64,000 nucleotides of DNA from Rhizomys pruinosus (Eukaryota; Chordata; Mammalia; Rodentia; Spalacidae), in contig VZQC01010425.1 of the NCBI GenBank assembly GCA_009823505.1, forward strand, positions 3,712,330 through 3,776,329. Direction: 5' to 3'. The translations under genes were made by a program, and so were the position numbers. Positions within the stretch are counted from its first letter, which is position 1. Each line of letters begins with the position of its first letter. Of the stretch, positions 1-10,415 are shown one piece after another. The notes below the pieces were generated by a model. The model was not told the origin of the DNA. It did no database searches and saw only the letters and a list, made by a program, of their open reading frames with translations.

Positions 1-37
1 AGAACTAACAGAACTAACAGGAGATAGTGCACACACG

Positions 38-93
38 TGGATGGATGGATGGATGGATGGATGGATGGATGGATGGATGGATGGATGGATGAT
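38..93. repeat. (GGAT)n microsatellite
   Basis: About 13-14 nearly perfect copies of the tetranucleotide ATGG/GGAT in direct succession. It abuts a degenerate GATA tract, so the two form one compound microsatellite. Confidence 0.95.
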
Positions 94-225
94 AGCTAGA
101 TAATAAATAAGAGATGATAAGAGATGGTGACTAGGTAAGAAAGATATGAGATGACAGATATATAGATAACAGATAAATAGGTAGGTATATAGATGATAGA
201 TAGGTTGATAAGTAGGTAGGTAGAT

Positions 226-267
<42 letters not shown>

Positions 268-275
268 CAGGCAGA
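94..275. repeat. Degenerate GATA tetranucleotide tract
   Basis: Imperfect GATA/GTAG/GATG units become a pure GATA run at about 226-267. Decay outside the pure core is typical of an old compound microsatellite. No gene is visible. Confidence 0.9.
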
Positions 276-3085
276 TAGATGGATGTTAAACAGATGGTAG
301 ACAGAAAAGAAACTCCGACAGGGTGTCTGTGACTCAGCCCAAAGCCGAGTTCCCCCTCTTCCAGGGACCTTCAGGCTTTGCAGTTCCTCAGCTGATGAGA
401 TGCGCTCCTCAGTGTAATGCAGGGCCCTCTGCTGTAGTCACAGGTGCTGATGGTGGGTGGTCACCACATCACAGCAGTCTTCTCCCCAGCCACTCAGGGC
501 TTATGACTGACAAACCACTGCTACACACACAGTGAGCTGTCACAGTATCCAACAGGCAGACGTGGGGTGTGGGTGTTCTTGCTAAACAGGCTGGGTCAGA
601 GATACCCCCTCAGTCTCAGTTTGTTTCTCTCTAGCACAGGGGGAATAAGAATCATGGAGTTCAGCTGGTGAAGGAGTTAAGCATGTACTCAGACCACAGG
701 ATTTTGTTATCATTCCTTTGAGCACTTCAGGGACGATGAAACAGAGAAAATGCGGAGAGCCTGAAAGCTGGGATGGGTGGGGCTCTGCAGGAAGTGCCTC
801 CTCACTGGGCTGGAAGATGGGACTACCCTTCATACGGCCCCCGGAACCTGTTCTACTTTGTCACAATTCCACATGCTACTAAGCAAGTGCCCAGTTAACC
901 ATCAGGAGTATCTGCCTGTGCTGGTGCACTAAAGACAGGTCCTTCCCGAATGCCTCCATGGTCAGCACGTCCTTCCGGCGCGGCACTGTATACACTAAGG
1001 GGTGCCATAGGGGTGTCATTCAGCGCCCTGCCTTTCTAGGAACAAGCTGATGACTGATGCAGGGTTTTCCTAGGACAGGAGATCTACAAGTAGGTCTGCC
1101 CTGCCACTCAGACCAACATGCATGTCACAGCGGAACCCAGACAGTGGAATGAACAATAACATCCAGCTGTTTCACTCCTGGACTAGAATCACAGTTCGGA
1201 AAGCAGGTACAGATTCCCCCGTGAGCTACAGCCTGAGGTAGCTGTTCCCGAAGCGCTGCTGAGGTCATGGCTGACAGGTTGCCAGAGATGCCTCCATGAC
1301 GCAGAGATCAAGTTACATGGCTTTGGTGTTATGTAACTGCTCTGACTTAAAGGATTGCCTGTACTCATGCAAGGACAGGCCACATCTCCTCTTGGCACCA
1401 GTTCTGGGTCACAGTTACAGACCTGCGTATAAGGATTCACGTGAGGTCAGCGGCCACTTTGACCCATGAAAGAAACAGGCAGCCTGTTTCCCCGGGTGAC
1501 TGAATTCAAAGGCTCCAGGCCTTCAGCTTTCTGACTATTTCATTTGATTGCAGAGTAACGCTGAACCTCTAATAATATCACCAAGCAACCACATGAAAAG
1601 GACAGCTCGGAGTCCATGGGGCTGCTGGCTCCGGGCCTCACACAGCTCCTTCCTCCCCTCGTTAGTTGAAAATAATTCTTGAAAGACAAAAAAAGAAAGC
1701 ACATTTCAAAAAGAACTTTTGTTTTCCCAGAGATTGGAAGCAGGATGTTATTACTGCTCGTTCTATGACATTAGGAAACTTTATTAAAACCACCTTTCTC
1801 TGGCCTTTTAAATCTAGAGGCATGTAGCCCACTTGGCATGCACACAAATACCTCCATAATGATGAACAGAAATACATATGTGTTTGTAACAGGCACACAG
1901 TTGTTCCTCTAAAATGTGACCCTTTTTCTATACATTTTTTCTCCTCTTAGCTTCATGGAAAAATAAACCTTAAATCATTCTAAGATTTATCAGCAAGCCC
2001 ATGGAATTCATAAAACGAAATTGGGGCTCAGGTCTCCTTTCCCTGGATCTTTTCCAGCTTCCAGCCCAGGTCACTCATTGTCTGTGTTTGCTTGACCAAA
2101 TCCCACATTCGCAAGATGGGTGTTCAACGAGGACTAACAAAATTAGTGAATTTACAAACCGTGATTTCATACCACGTAATGTGCTTCAATGAGCCCTCAT
2201 GAGTAGCATGGCAAGCCACGAGTATACCACGCTGTGAGATCACTGGACATTGTTCATCTCCTTCCAACATTTGAGCCATTTATATGGCTTTGAAGACTTC
2301 CCAGCATTCTGAGAGTCAGGCTAGTATATCAGCTATCTGCTGCCTCAATAATGCTAAGTAACAAACATGGGAGTTCAGTTAAAACCCCAGCTCCATGGGG
2401 TTCTGGGACTGGGGTTGGGTTCACCATGCATCATTGGTGGTCATTGCTGTTAGGTCTGGTTGGCCTTGCACAGTGTCAGAGTTAGCAGGGTAGCAGAGCT
2501 CTAGGCTGGTCTCAGACGAGATGCCTGCCTCAACCCAGCTCCTTCTGTCTTTTCTCTTCTCAGCCAAGTTCTCCTGACCAGATAGCCCCAGGACGAAGAA
2601 GCCCCTACCTCTCCAACGTCTATTCTGTATTCTGGCCTGGCCCAGCCTCAGGCATGCAGCTACCTATTAGCTACAGGCAGTCTCTCGGCCCACTAAGAGT
2701 TGGAGAGGGAGAGGAAAGGACTTGACAAGGTAGACACACGGGTGGGCAGAAAGTGCATCAATACTTGCCATCTACTACACACTGGGGACGGATGGCGGGG
2801 GGTGGGAAGTGCTTGCCAGAGGACAGTAGGAAGGAGTGAGCACTCCTCCCTGAGCTTCTGGGAAGGCTTCCTGATAGAGATTACAAAGCCAGACATACCA
2901 TCACATCCTGATGTCACAGAAAATTGCTCCCACTCGGAATGTGTGCCCAGGACCCCAAGAACCACACCATGGAGTATGCTGGTACTGGGAGCTTCATAGG
3001 GATTTCCACCTCATGTTCTGTTTCCTTCTTCCTGTTGCTTGGCAACCTCTGGGCCCCTGAGGAGAGGAAATTAATCCTGCTATGA
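276..3085. other. Unique DNA, no gene recognised
   Basis: Short open frames occur on both strands (for example 323-535 + and 1189-1440 -), but none resembles a known protein or has convincing splice context. Around 2,320-2,400 there is weak similarity to the start of old mammalian hAT/MER-type repeats; I cannot name it confidently. Nothing else structured is visible. Confidence 0.5.
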
Positions 3086-3130
3086 TCCTCCTCCTCCTCC
3101 TCCTCCTCCTCCTCCTCCTCCTCCTCCTCC
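3086..3130. repeat. (CTC)n trinucleotide repeat
   Basis: About 15 perfect CTC/TCC triplets. Read on the minus strand it gives a run of glutamates inside a chance open frame (2914-3183), which is not evidence of a gene. Confidence 0.95.
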
Positions 3131-4370
3131 GTGTCTAAACATGGCCAAAATGAAAAGCCTGTCTCCTCTTCCAACCATATCATGCAATTTTAAAATATCA
3201 TGTTTTGTGAATGGAGAAAGAATTTAAGAGATTTTGAGTCTGTCCTCTGACACTAAAACTGAACTTCTCTAAGAAGTGAATTCCTCATAGTTACTGGGGC
3301 GACTCCCCAGCTTCCCTCTGTGTCACATGTTACACGAGAACCAATCATACCAGACCCACTTTCAGCTCTCCAAAGACTTAAAAATGAAGGGAAATTTAAA
3401 TAACTTCCCCACAGCACTGTTGGGGCAAAGTGCCACTTGAGGGGTAGCTGTGGCGGCTGTGAGGGTCACTGGTAGCCTCTTCCTGTGTGAAGAGCAGTTG
3501 ACTGTGAGCCCATTCCAAAGCGAAGGAGTCAGGACTCTACAAGCTAAAAGGCCAACTGGGGTGACGGGCCCCTTAGGATTCATCCATAGACAAGAAGGGC
3601 CACTTATTATACCCTGACTCTCACAACCCGGGGAGCCAGAGGGCAGTGAAGACACAGCAACAAGGTGACCAGAGTGCTGGTACAGAATAGATGGGCAGTG
3701 GCCTGGCAGAGCATGCTGTGACATTTTCCCTTAGAAACACCAAGATCCCAGGGGACCACTGGGGAACCAGGCTGCTCTTGCCTACTTAGCTACCTGTTGG
3801 ACCTAGGGCACCAGAGTTGGTACAGATGCTTTGAGGACAGGAATTCCCAGGCTCTTGACTTAACATCTCCTCCCCCAACTCCTCCACAGTCTATCCACAG
3901 AGGAACCTTAACTGATTCCTAGAAAAACCACTGCTCCCCTCTGTGGTAGAAAGGCAGCCTCCCATAGGAGCAGATGCCGTGCTCCCATGTCCAGCAAAGA
4001 CAGTTCAAAAATGATCCAGGTGCATGCCAGGACCCAGAGACAAGGCAGCAGAGTGCTGGCATCTGGGTCCTTTCAGACTATATGGGCAAAGGCCCCGAGC
4101 CCAGGAGCTCTTGAGCCAGAACTCTAGAAAGTAGCAACAGTGTCCTGTCCATCCCTCAGTGCTGAGCTGTCCACATCCCAAGGGTTTCTGATAAAGGCCC
4201 ACTTGGATCATGGAATCCCCCTTCTACAGTATCTTCCTGTGCAGGGGCTGTCCATTATGTTTCCTTACATAGGCACCAATTCAGTCATAAGGACTTTCAG
4301 GTCTTGATCACCCCTTGACAGTCATACCCAGTACTATCACGTCATCTAGATCTAGAGAGAGCTATAAGTA
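3131..4370. other. Unique DNA, no gene recognised
   Basis: The longest open frame is about 120 codons on the minus strand (3362-3724). It has no recognisable domain, compositional signature or homologue I can name. No SINE or LTR was identified. Confidence 0.5.
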
Positions 4371-4373
4371 GGT

Positions 4374-4377
4374 AGAT

Positions 4378-4421
<44 letters not shown>

Positions 4422-4477
4422 TAGATAGATGATAGATAAGAGATAGATGATAGATTGAAGATAGACAGAAGATAGAT

Positions 4478-4520
<43 letters not shown>

Positions 4521-4540
4521 GATAGATAGATGGATAGATT
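4374..4540. repeat. (GATA)n microsatellite
   Basis: Two nearly pure GATA blocks (about 4,376-4,423 and 4,478-4,525) are separated by a degenerate middle. The minus strand reads as repeated Ser-Ile-Tyr-Leu, which is a repeat translation only. Confidence 0.95.
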
Positions 4541-4548
4541 TGATTACC

Positions 4549-4700
4549 TGGGCATGGTGGCACATGCCTTTAATCCCAGCATTCTGGAGGTGGTGGCAGA
4601 TGGATCGCTGTGAGAACTAGGCCAGCCTGGTCTACATAGCAAGTTCCAGGTTGGCTGGGGCTACAGGGAGACACTATCTCAAAAAACTTAAAAAAAAGAT
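4549..4700 (+). mobile_element. B1 SINE
   Basis: It opens with the B1 head (GGGCATGGTGGCACATGCC), includes the 'TTTAATCCCAGCA' block and the 'GCCAGCCTGGTCTACA' block, and ends in an A-rich tail. It is inserted between two GATA tracts. B1 is a 7SL-RNA-derived pol III SINE mobilised in trans by L1. Confidence 0.95.
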
Positions 4701-4800
4701 AGAATAGATAGATAATAGATTGATGGTAGATAGATAAAGAAAGATAGGTAATTGATAAGAGATAGATAACTGATAGCAAGATGATAGGTGATAAATAATT
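4700..4800. repeat. Degenerate GATA tract
   Basis: Interrupted GATA/GATT units downstream of the B1 poly(A). This is probably the right half of the same microsatellite split by the SINE. Confidence 0.75.
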
Positions 4801-4802
4801 GA

Positions 4803-5120
4803 ATTTGTTACTTTTCTGTTGCTGTGATATAACATTGTGACCAAAACAATTTACAGAAGAAAGAGTCTTTTGGGCTTATAGTTTCAGAGAGATTAGAATC
4901 CATCATGGCAGGGAGGCACAGTGCCAGAGGTGGCTGGAACAGAAAGCCAAGCAGGCCCAGGAAGTAGACAGAGACTGGAAATCTGGCAGGGCTTAAGAAC
5001 TCTCAATATGCAACTCAGTGATATGCTTCCTCCAGCGTGGCCACACCTTCAAAATCTCCCAAAACAGCACCACCAACTGGGGACAAAATGTCCAAATACT
5101 TGGAGCCTATGGGAGATATT
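4803..5120 (-). mobile_element. MaLR-type LTR (ORR1-like), antisense
   Basis: Read on the minus strand it ends with the conserved 3' terminus of rodent MaLR LTRs: a 'TATCACAGCAACAGAAAAGTAAC'-like block, seen here reversed at about 4,806-4,840. The 'CCAGTTGGTGG' block typical of the 5' third lies near 5,070-5,085. No internal region remains. The family name is from memory and not database-checked. Confidence 0.7.
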
Positions 5121-5459
5121 TTAGAAGAAATATAGAAGAGAGAAATAAATAGGCAAATGATACATAATATATAATAAATGATAGAAGACAGATCAATGGT
5201 ACATTGAATAAAGAGAGGGAGAGGGAGAGGGAGAGGGAGAGGGAGGGAGGGAGTGTGAATTGGAAGGAGGTATGTAAGGTGTGTCATTGGTATTGTTACT
5301 ACTGTTCTGGACTTGACAAAATATAAGCTAAAATTTAAGCAAAATAAATTCAAAAATCATGTGTGGGATTCAAGGACGCCATTACAAAAGGAAGACAGAG
5401 GAAGAAGAAACTACATGAGCAAAAGTCCAAGTCCAAGCTCAAATAAAAACAGATTTATG
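5121..5459. repeat. AT-rich stretch with (GGGAGA)n
   Basis: AT-rich degenerate sequence is followed by a pure-purine hexamer run (GAGAGG units, about 5,211-5,252). No gene is recognised. Confidence 0.7.
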
Positions 5460-5690
5460 GGGCTAGAGAGCTGGCTCAGTTAAGAGCACCGCACCACTGC
5501 TCTTGCAGAGGACTCTAGTTCAGTTCCCAACACCCACATATAGCTGCTAACTATCTGTAACTCCAGTCCCAGGGGATCTGGCACCCTCTGCTGGCCTCTA
5601 CAGGCATTGCATACACATGGTACACTTACATATATGTAGGCAAAACACTCATACAAATAAATAAAAAATGTAAAAAAGGACTTTATTTTA
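5460..5690 (+). mobile_element. B2 SINE
   Basis: The tRNA-derived head (GGCTAGAGAGCTGGCTCAG, 'AAGAGCAC', 'CTCTTGCAGAGGAC') is followed by the B2 body ('CCCAACACCCACAT', 'TCTGCTGGCCTC') and an A-rich tail with AATAAA-type signals. A separate poly(A) run follows at 5,714-5,738. Confidence 0.92.
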
Positions 5691-5739
5691 ATTTCAGATT
5701 GACTAAATGTGCCAAAAAAAAAAAAAAAAAAAAAAAACA

Positions 5740-6225
5740 ACTGTGTGTGCCACATAACTGCCAGCACCATGGGCTGCAATAGAAATAGAATGGCAACCAA
5801 GAAAAGATAATGCTGAAAAATGTCAGAGGGGTGTGTCAGGAAAATTTTACATGACACAAAGGTGAACATGAACAAATGGAAATATGTACTTTATGGAAAA
5901 CTCAACATCAAAGAAGCTGTAGCTCTTCCTAAGTTAATCAGGACTCTTGAAACAATACCAGTAAAATATCAAATCCTGATAGTGGAAATAGACCACAATT
6001 CTAAATTTCATTTTGAGTAGTAACAGACACAAATACTCAGGAAAATCACAAAGCAGGCAGAGGGGCCTGTCTAGTTCTGCTTGACACCAGAGACCTGGGA
6101 ATACCTCAGTATTGCCAATAGCTTAGAGGACACAGAAAGGGGAAAGAGTCCTCCAGAACTAAAACCAAATGTAGGTGGCAATTAGGTCAGAATGCAGCAT
6201 CACTGAGCAGCGATAAAAAACCGTA
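5740..6225. other. Unclassified DNA upstream of L1
   Basis: AT-rich sequence with a 66-codon open frame (5820-6020 +) that I do not recognise. It may be an old repeat, but no diagnostic block was seen. Confidence 0.35.
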
Positions 6226-7097
6226 GATTAAAAGAAACAATCAAGGAAGTGAAGAGAAAACCCACAGAGTGGGAGGAAACCTTCCCCGCAGATACATCTG
6301 ACAAAGCATTGATTTCCAGAATAAATAAACACTCAAAAAACAAAGAAGAAAGAAAACAAATGACACACTCAATAGATAGAACAAAGAGATTTCACAAATG
6401 AGGAATTAGAGATTACTGAGAAACATCTAAAAAGTGTTCAATGTCCCTAATAATTAAGGAAATGCAAATTAAAACCACTTTAAGATATCATCTGACTCCA
6501 ATAAGAGTGGCTAGGATCAAGAAAAAGAATGATACCAAGTGCTGGAGAGGTTGTGGGGAAAGAGGAACACTCATCCACTGCTGGTGGGAATGTAAACTCA
6601 TACAGCCATTATGGAAAGCAGTGTGGAGAACCCTTGGAAGACTTGGAATGAACTTGCCACCTGACCCCGCCATACCATTCCTGGGTATGTACCCACAAGA
6701 CTCATCTTACTGCAGAGATACATGCACAGCCATGTTTATTTCAGCTCTCTTCACAAGAGCAAGGAGCTGGAACCAACCCAAGTGCCCCTCAACTGACAAG
6801 TGGATAGAGAAAATGTGGTATATGTATACAATGGAGTTCTATGCAGCAGTAAAGATGACATCATGAGCTTTGCAGGAAAATGGCTGGAACTAGAAGATAT
6901 CATGCTGAATGAAGTAACAGACCCAGAAAAACAAAGGATGAATGGTATCCCTCATCTGTGGATGCTAGCACCAATTACCTAATTGTATGGCAAACTGAGC
7001 AACATCAATGTGATCTGAAAACAACTGTGCTCTTATATTGTAGAATCCCTTAAAATAATAAACAAATAAAGAAAAATATTTATTAAAAAAAAGAAAA
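6226..7097 (+). mobile_element. LINE-1 fragment, 3' end of ORF2 plus 3' UTR
   Basis: This 5'-truncated L1 begins inside the ORF2 C-terminal region. The frame at 6441-6866 (141 codons) carries an intact ORF2 cysteine-histidine motif of the form CX3CX7HX4C at 6,540-6,593, then the '[14 protein letters not shown]' block. A frame change occurs near 6,800-6,860. After the ORF2 stop comes a short 3' UTR containing AATAAA-like signals and an A-rich end. The same 3' UTR reappears on the opposite strand at 62.5 kb, so this is one family. It is a dead copy with no reverse transcriptase or endonuclease domain. Confidence 0.92.
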
Positions 7098-7305
7098 AAC
7101 ATAGATTATTGGATGTGACTAGTGAGCCATTACCTGGGATAAAACAACTGTGTTCCAAACTAGCATTGTAAATCCAGGTAAATTCCACATTGATAGAAAA
7201 TTAAAAATACAATAAAACCCATCAAGTGGCAGGAAGGAAATCCCAGGAAAATGCTGAGGGGGGAAGGCCCTTCTAACAGTGACTCAAACAAGGAAAGGTT
7301 TTGTT

Positions 7306-7344
7306 TAGTCAGAACTCTCTACAGGAACAGAACTGATAAAATGA

Positions 7345-7376
<32 letters not shown>

Positions 7377-8127
7377 ACATACACACATATACACATATTC
7401 ATGCACACACATATACACACACATACACATACACACGCATACACATACCCACATACACACACATACACATACACACACATACACACACATACCCACATAC
7501 ACACATACACACATACACACACATACACACACATACACACACATACATACACACACATACACACATACATATACATACACACACATACACACATACACAC
7601 ACATACACACACACATACACTCAACTTTGAAACTGTAAAAACAGCAACTGAATCACACGTGAGAGGCTGAGACCCTGGTGGCTGCTCAGTCCTTGAGGCT
7701 GGGGGCTTCTCAGCAGTGCAGTGGCTCTACAGTGACTGTCTCACACCGGAGAGGCTGACAGCCCAGTAGTTGTCGGTCCATGGACCTAAGTGCTGCAGCA
7801 GTCCGAACTTGGCTACTAAAAGCTGAAAGGTTCCTGGACAGCTGCTGGTCCTTAGTCAATTATGGAAGCTTGGCAACACTTGCTTGTGTCAGTGGGGTCA
7901 ATAGAATCAACCGGTTAAGCTAACAGGGAAGGCCAGGCAAGCATAAAGCAAAAATATTCCTTCTGCCATGCCCCTTTTTATCTGGGTTGCTACCAGAAGG
8001 TGCTGCCCACATTTGAAGTGGGTCTTCCCATATCAATTAAGTCCATCAGGACAATTCCTCACCTGAGCCCCTCTCTACTCAGGTGGTTCTCATTTGTGGC
8101 AGGTTGACACTAAAACAAACCATCACA
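7306..8127 (-). mobile_element. ERVL-like solo LTR, antisense, with CA expansion
   Basis: The minus strand starts at 8,127 with TGTGATGGTTTG and a 'TGTCAACCTG' block. It ends near 7,306 with the 'TCTGTAGAGAGTTCTGACTA'-type terminus shared with the elements at 20.2 and 61.1 kb. A long CA-rich microsatellite lies near the 3' end of the LTR. The naming class (MLT2/MaLR-like) is inference. Confidence 0.65.
7343..7620. repeat. (CA)n/(CACATA)n microsatellite
   Basis: About 280 bp of CA dinucleotides interspersed with CATA units. It is open in several frames on both strands, giving Thr-His or Val-Cys repeats that are translation artefacts. Confidence 0.97.
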
Positions 8128-8164
8128 CCTTTCATTCATTGAACTCACCGAAAGTATTTAAAAA

Positions 8165-10415
8165 CTTGTGTCTAGATATCTACTGAATATTCCACCCAAA
8201 CACCAAAGAATATACTTTCTACTCGGCACCCATGGAACACTCTCCAAAATCAACCATATACTGGGACACAGAGCAAACCTCAACAAGTACAAAAAAATTG
8301 AAGTAATTCCATGCATTCTATCAGACCACAGTGCAATAAAGCTTAATATGAACACCACAGAGAGCCCTACTACTATCTATAAGAACCCATGGAGACTAAA
8401 CAACACACTCCTGAATAATGAATGTGTCAAGGGACAATAAAGAAAGAAATAAAAGTATTCCTGGTACTAGATGAAAAGGATGCTACAACACAACGAAACC
8501 TATGGTACACTTTAAAAGCAGTCCTAAGAGGGAAATTTATGGCTCTAAGTTCCTACATTAAGAAGACAGAGCACAAATAAATGGCCTAACACTGGAACTA
8601 AAAACACTTGAGAGACAACAACAAATGAATCTTGAACCCAACAGACAGGAAGAAATAATAAAAATCAGAGCAGAAATCAATGAAATAGAAACAAACAACA
8701 ACAACAACAACAACAAAATTACTGAATCCAAGAGCTGGTTCTTTGAAAGGATAAACAAGATAGATAGACCTTTAGCCCAGTTGACAAGAAGAAAGAGCAA
8801 CTCCAAATCAATAAAATTAGAGATGAAAAGGTCCAGACAGGAATACTTTAAAAACCTATACTCTAAAGGAATTGGACTGGAGGGAACATTCTTCAACATA
8901 ATTAAAGCCATTACAATAAACCCACAGCCAACATTATTCTAAATGGGGAAAAATTAGAAGCATTCCCCTTAGAGTCAGGAGCCATGCAAGGCTGCCCTCT
9001 AGCCAACTCCATTTCAATATAGTGCTTGAAATGCTCCCTACTGCAGTAAGACAAGAACAAGAAATTAAAAAAGTACTAACTGGAAAAGACGAGATCAAAC
9101 TATCCATTTTTGCAGATGACATGATAGTTTACATAATGGACACCAAAAACTCCACCAGAAAACTCCTAGAAATGATTAACAATTTCAGTAAAGTGGTGGG
9201 ATACAAAATTAACAGAAAAATCAGTAGCCTTTCTTTACGCCAGTAACAAGCAATTGGAGAAGGAATAAAAGGAGACCGTCCCATTCACAATAGCATAAAA
9301 AAAGAAATATCTAGACACAACCCTGACCAAAGACACTAAAAAGTTCTACAATGAAATTTTTAAATCCCTGAAGGAGATTGAAGAAGACACCAGATGATGG
9401 AAGGACCTCTCATGCTCACGGATTGGAAGAATTAATATAGTAATAATGATCATCCTCCCCTAAGTAATATACAGATACAATACAATCCCAATTAAAATCC
9501 CCATGAGCTTCTTCACAGACCTAGAAAAAAACATCCTAAAGTTCATATGGAGAAACAAAAGACCCTGGATAGCCAAAGCAACCCTGAGCAAAAAGAACAA
9601 GGCAGCCAGGATATTACAGGGCTATAGTCATAAAAACAGCCTGGTATTGGCACAAAAACAGTCAATAGATCAATGGTGCAAAATTGAAGACCCAAACTTG
9701 AACGCATGCAATTTAAGCCACCTCATATTTGACAAAAGGGCTAAGAAGACTCAATGGAAGAAAGACAGCATCTTCACCAAATGGTGTTGGAAAAACTGAT
9801 CACCACTTGTAGAAGAATAAAATTAAACCCCTACCTTTCACCCTGTACAAAAATCAACTCCAAATGGATCAAAGACCTCAATGTGAAACCTGAAACTCAA
9901 AATGATAGAAGAAACATTGGCAGTAACCTACAAGACATAGGTGTAGGAAAAGACTTTCCAAATCAGATAGCAGCTGCACAGGAAATAAGGTCAACAACTG
10001 CCAAGTGGGATCTTATTAAACTCAAATGCTTCTGTACAGCAAAAGAAACAATCAAAGAAGTGAAGAGAAAACCCACAGAGTGTGAGGAAACCTTCACTGC
10101 TGATACATCTGACAGAGCATTAATATCCAGAGTTCATAAACTACTCAGAAAACAAAGGAACAAGAAGATAAATGGCCCACTCAAAAAGATGGAATAAAGA
10201 GCTAAACAGAGACTTCACAAATGAAAAAGTAAAGATGGCTGAGAAACATCTTAAAAAGTGTCCAGTGTCGCTAATAATTAAGGAAATGCAAATTAAGACT
10301 ACTTTAAGATTTAATCTTACTCCAGTAAGACTGGCTATGATCAAGAAAAGAAAGGATACTAAATGCTGGAGAGTTTGTGAGGAAAGGGGAACACTCACCC
10401 ACCGCTCTGATCACA
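8165..10415 (+). mobile_element. LINE-1 ORF2 remnant with internal deletion
   Basis: Pieces of one ORF2 occur in order. The end of the endonuclease domain ('ILSDHSAIKLNMN') lies at about 8,170-8,440. The linker ('ESKSWFFERINKIDRPLA') follows at about 8,625-8,860. The reverse-transcriptase active-site motif FADD is at 9,109-9,120. Thumb and C-terminal segments lie at 9,503-10,420. Near 8,866 the linker joins directly to a later RT segment ('[10 protein letters not shown]'), so the segment between them, including early RT blocks, is deleted. Several stops and frameshifts separate the segments. It ends abruptly within the Cys-His region near 10,410 with no 3' UTR or A-tail. It is non-functional. 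Confidence 0.92.

Noticed and set aside
2914..3183. Poly-glutamate frame
   Set aside because: Produced by the (CTC)n tract read on the minus strand.
7251..7670. His/Thr-rich 139-codon frame and Val/Cys-rich reverse frames
   Set aside because: Translation of the CA-rich microsatellite.
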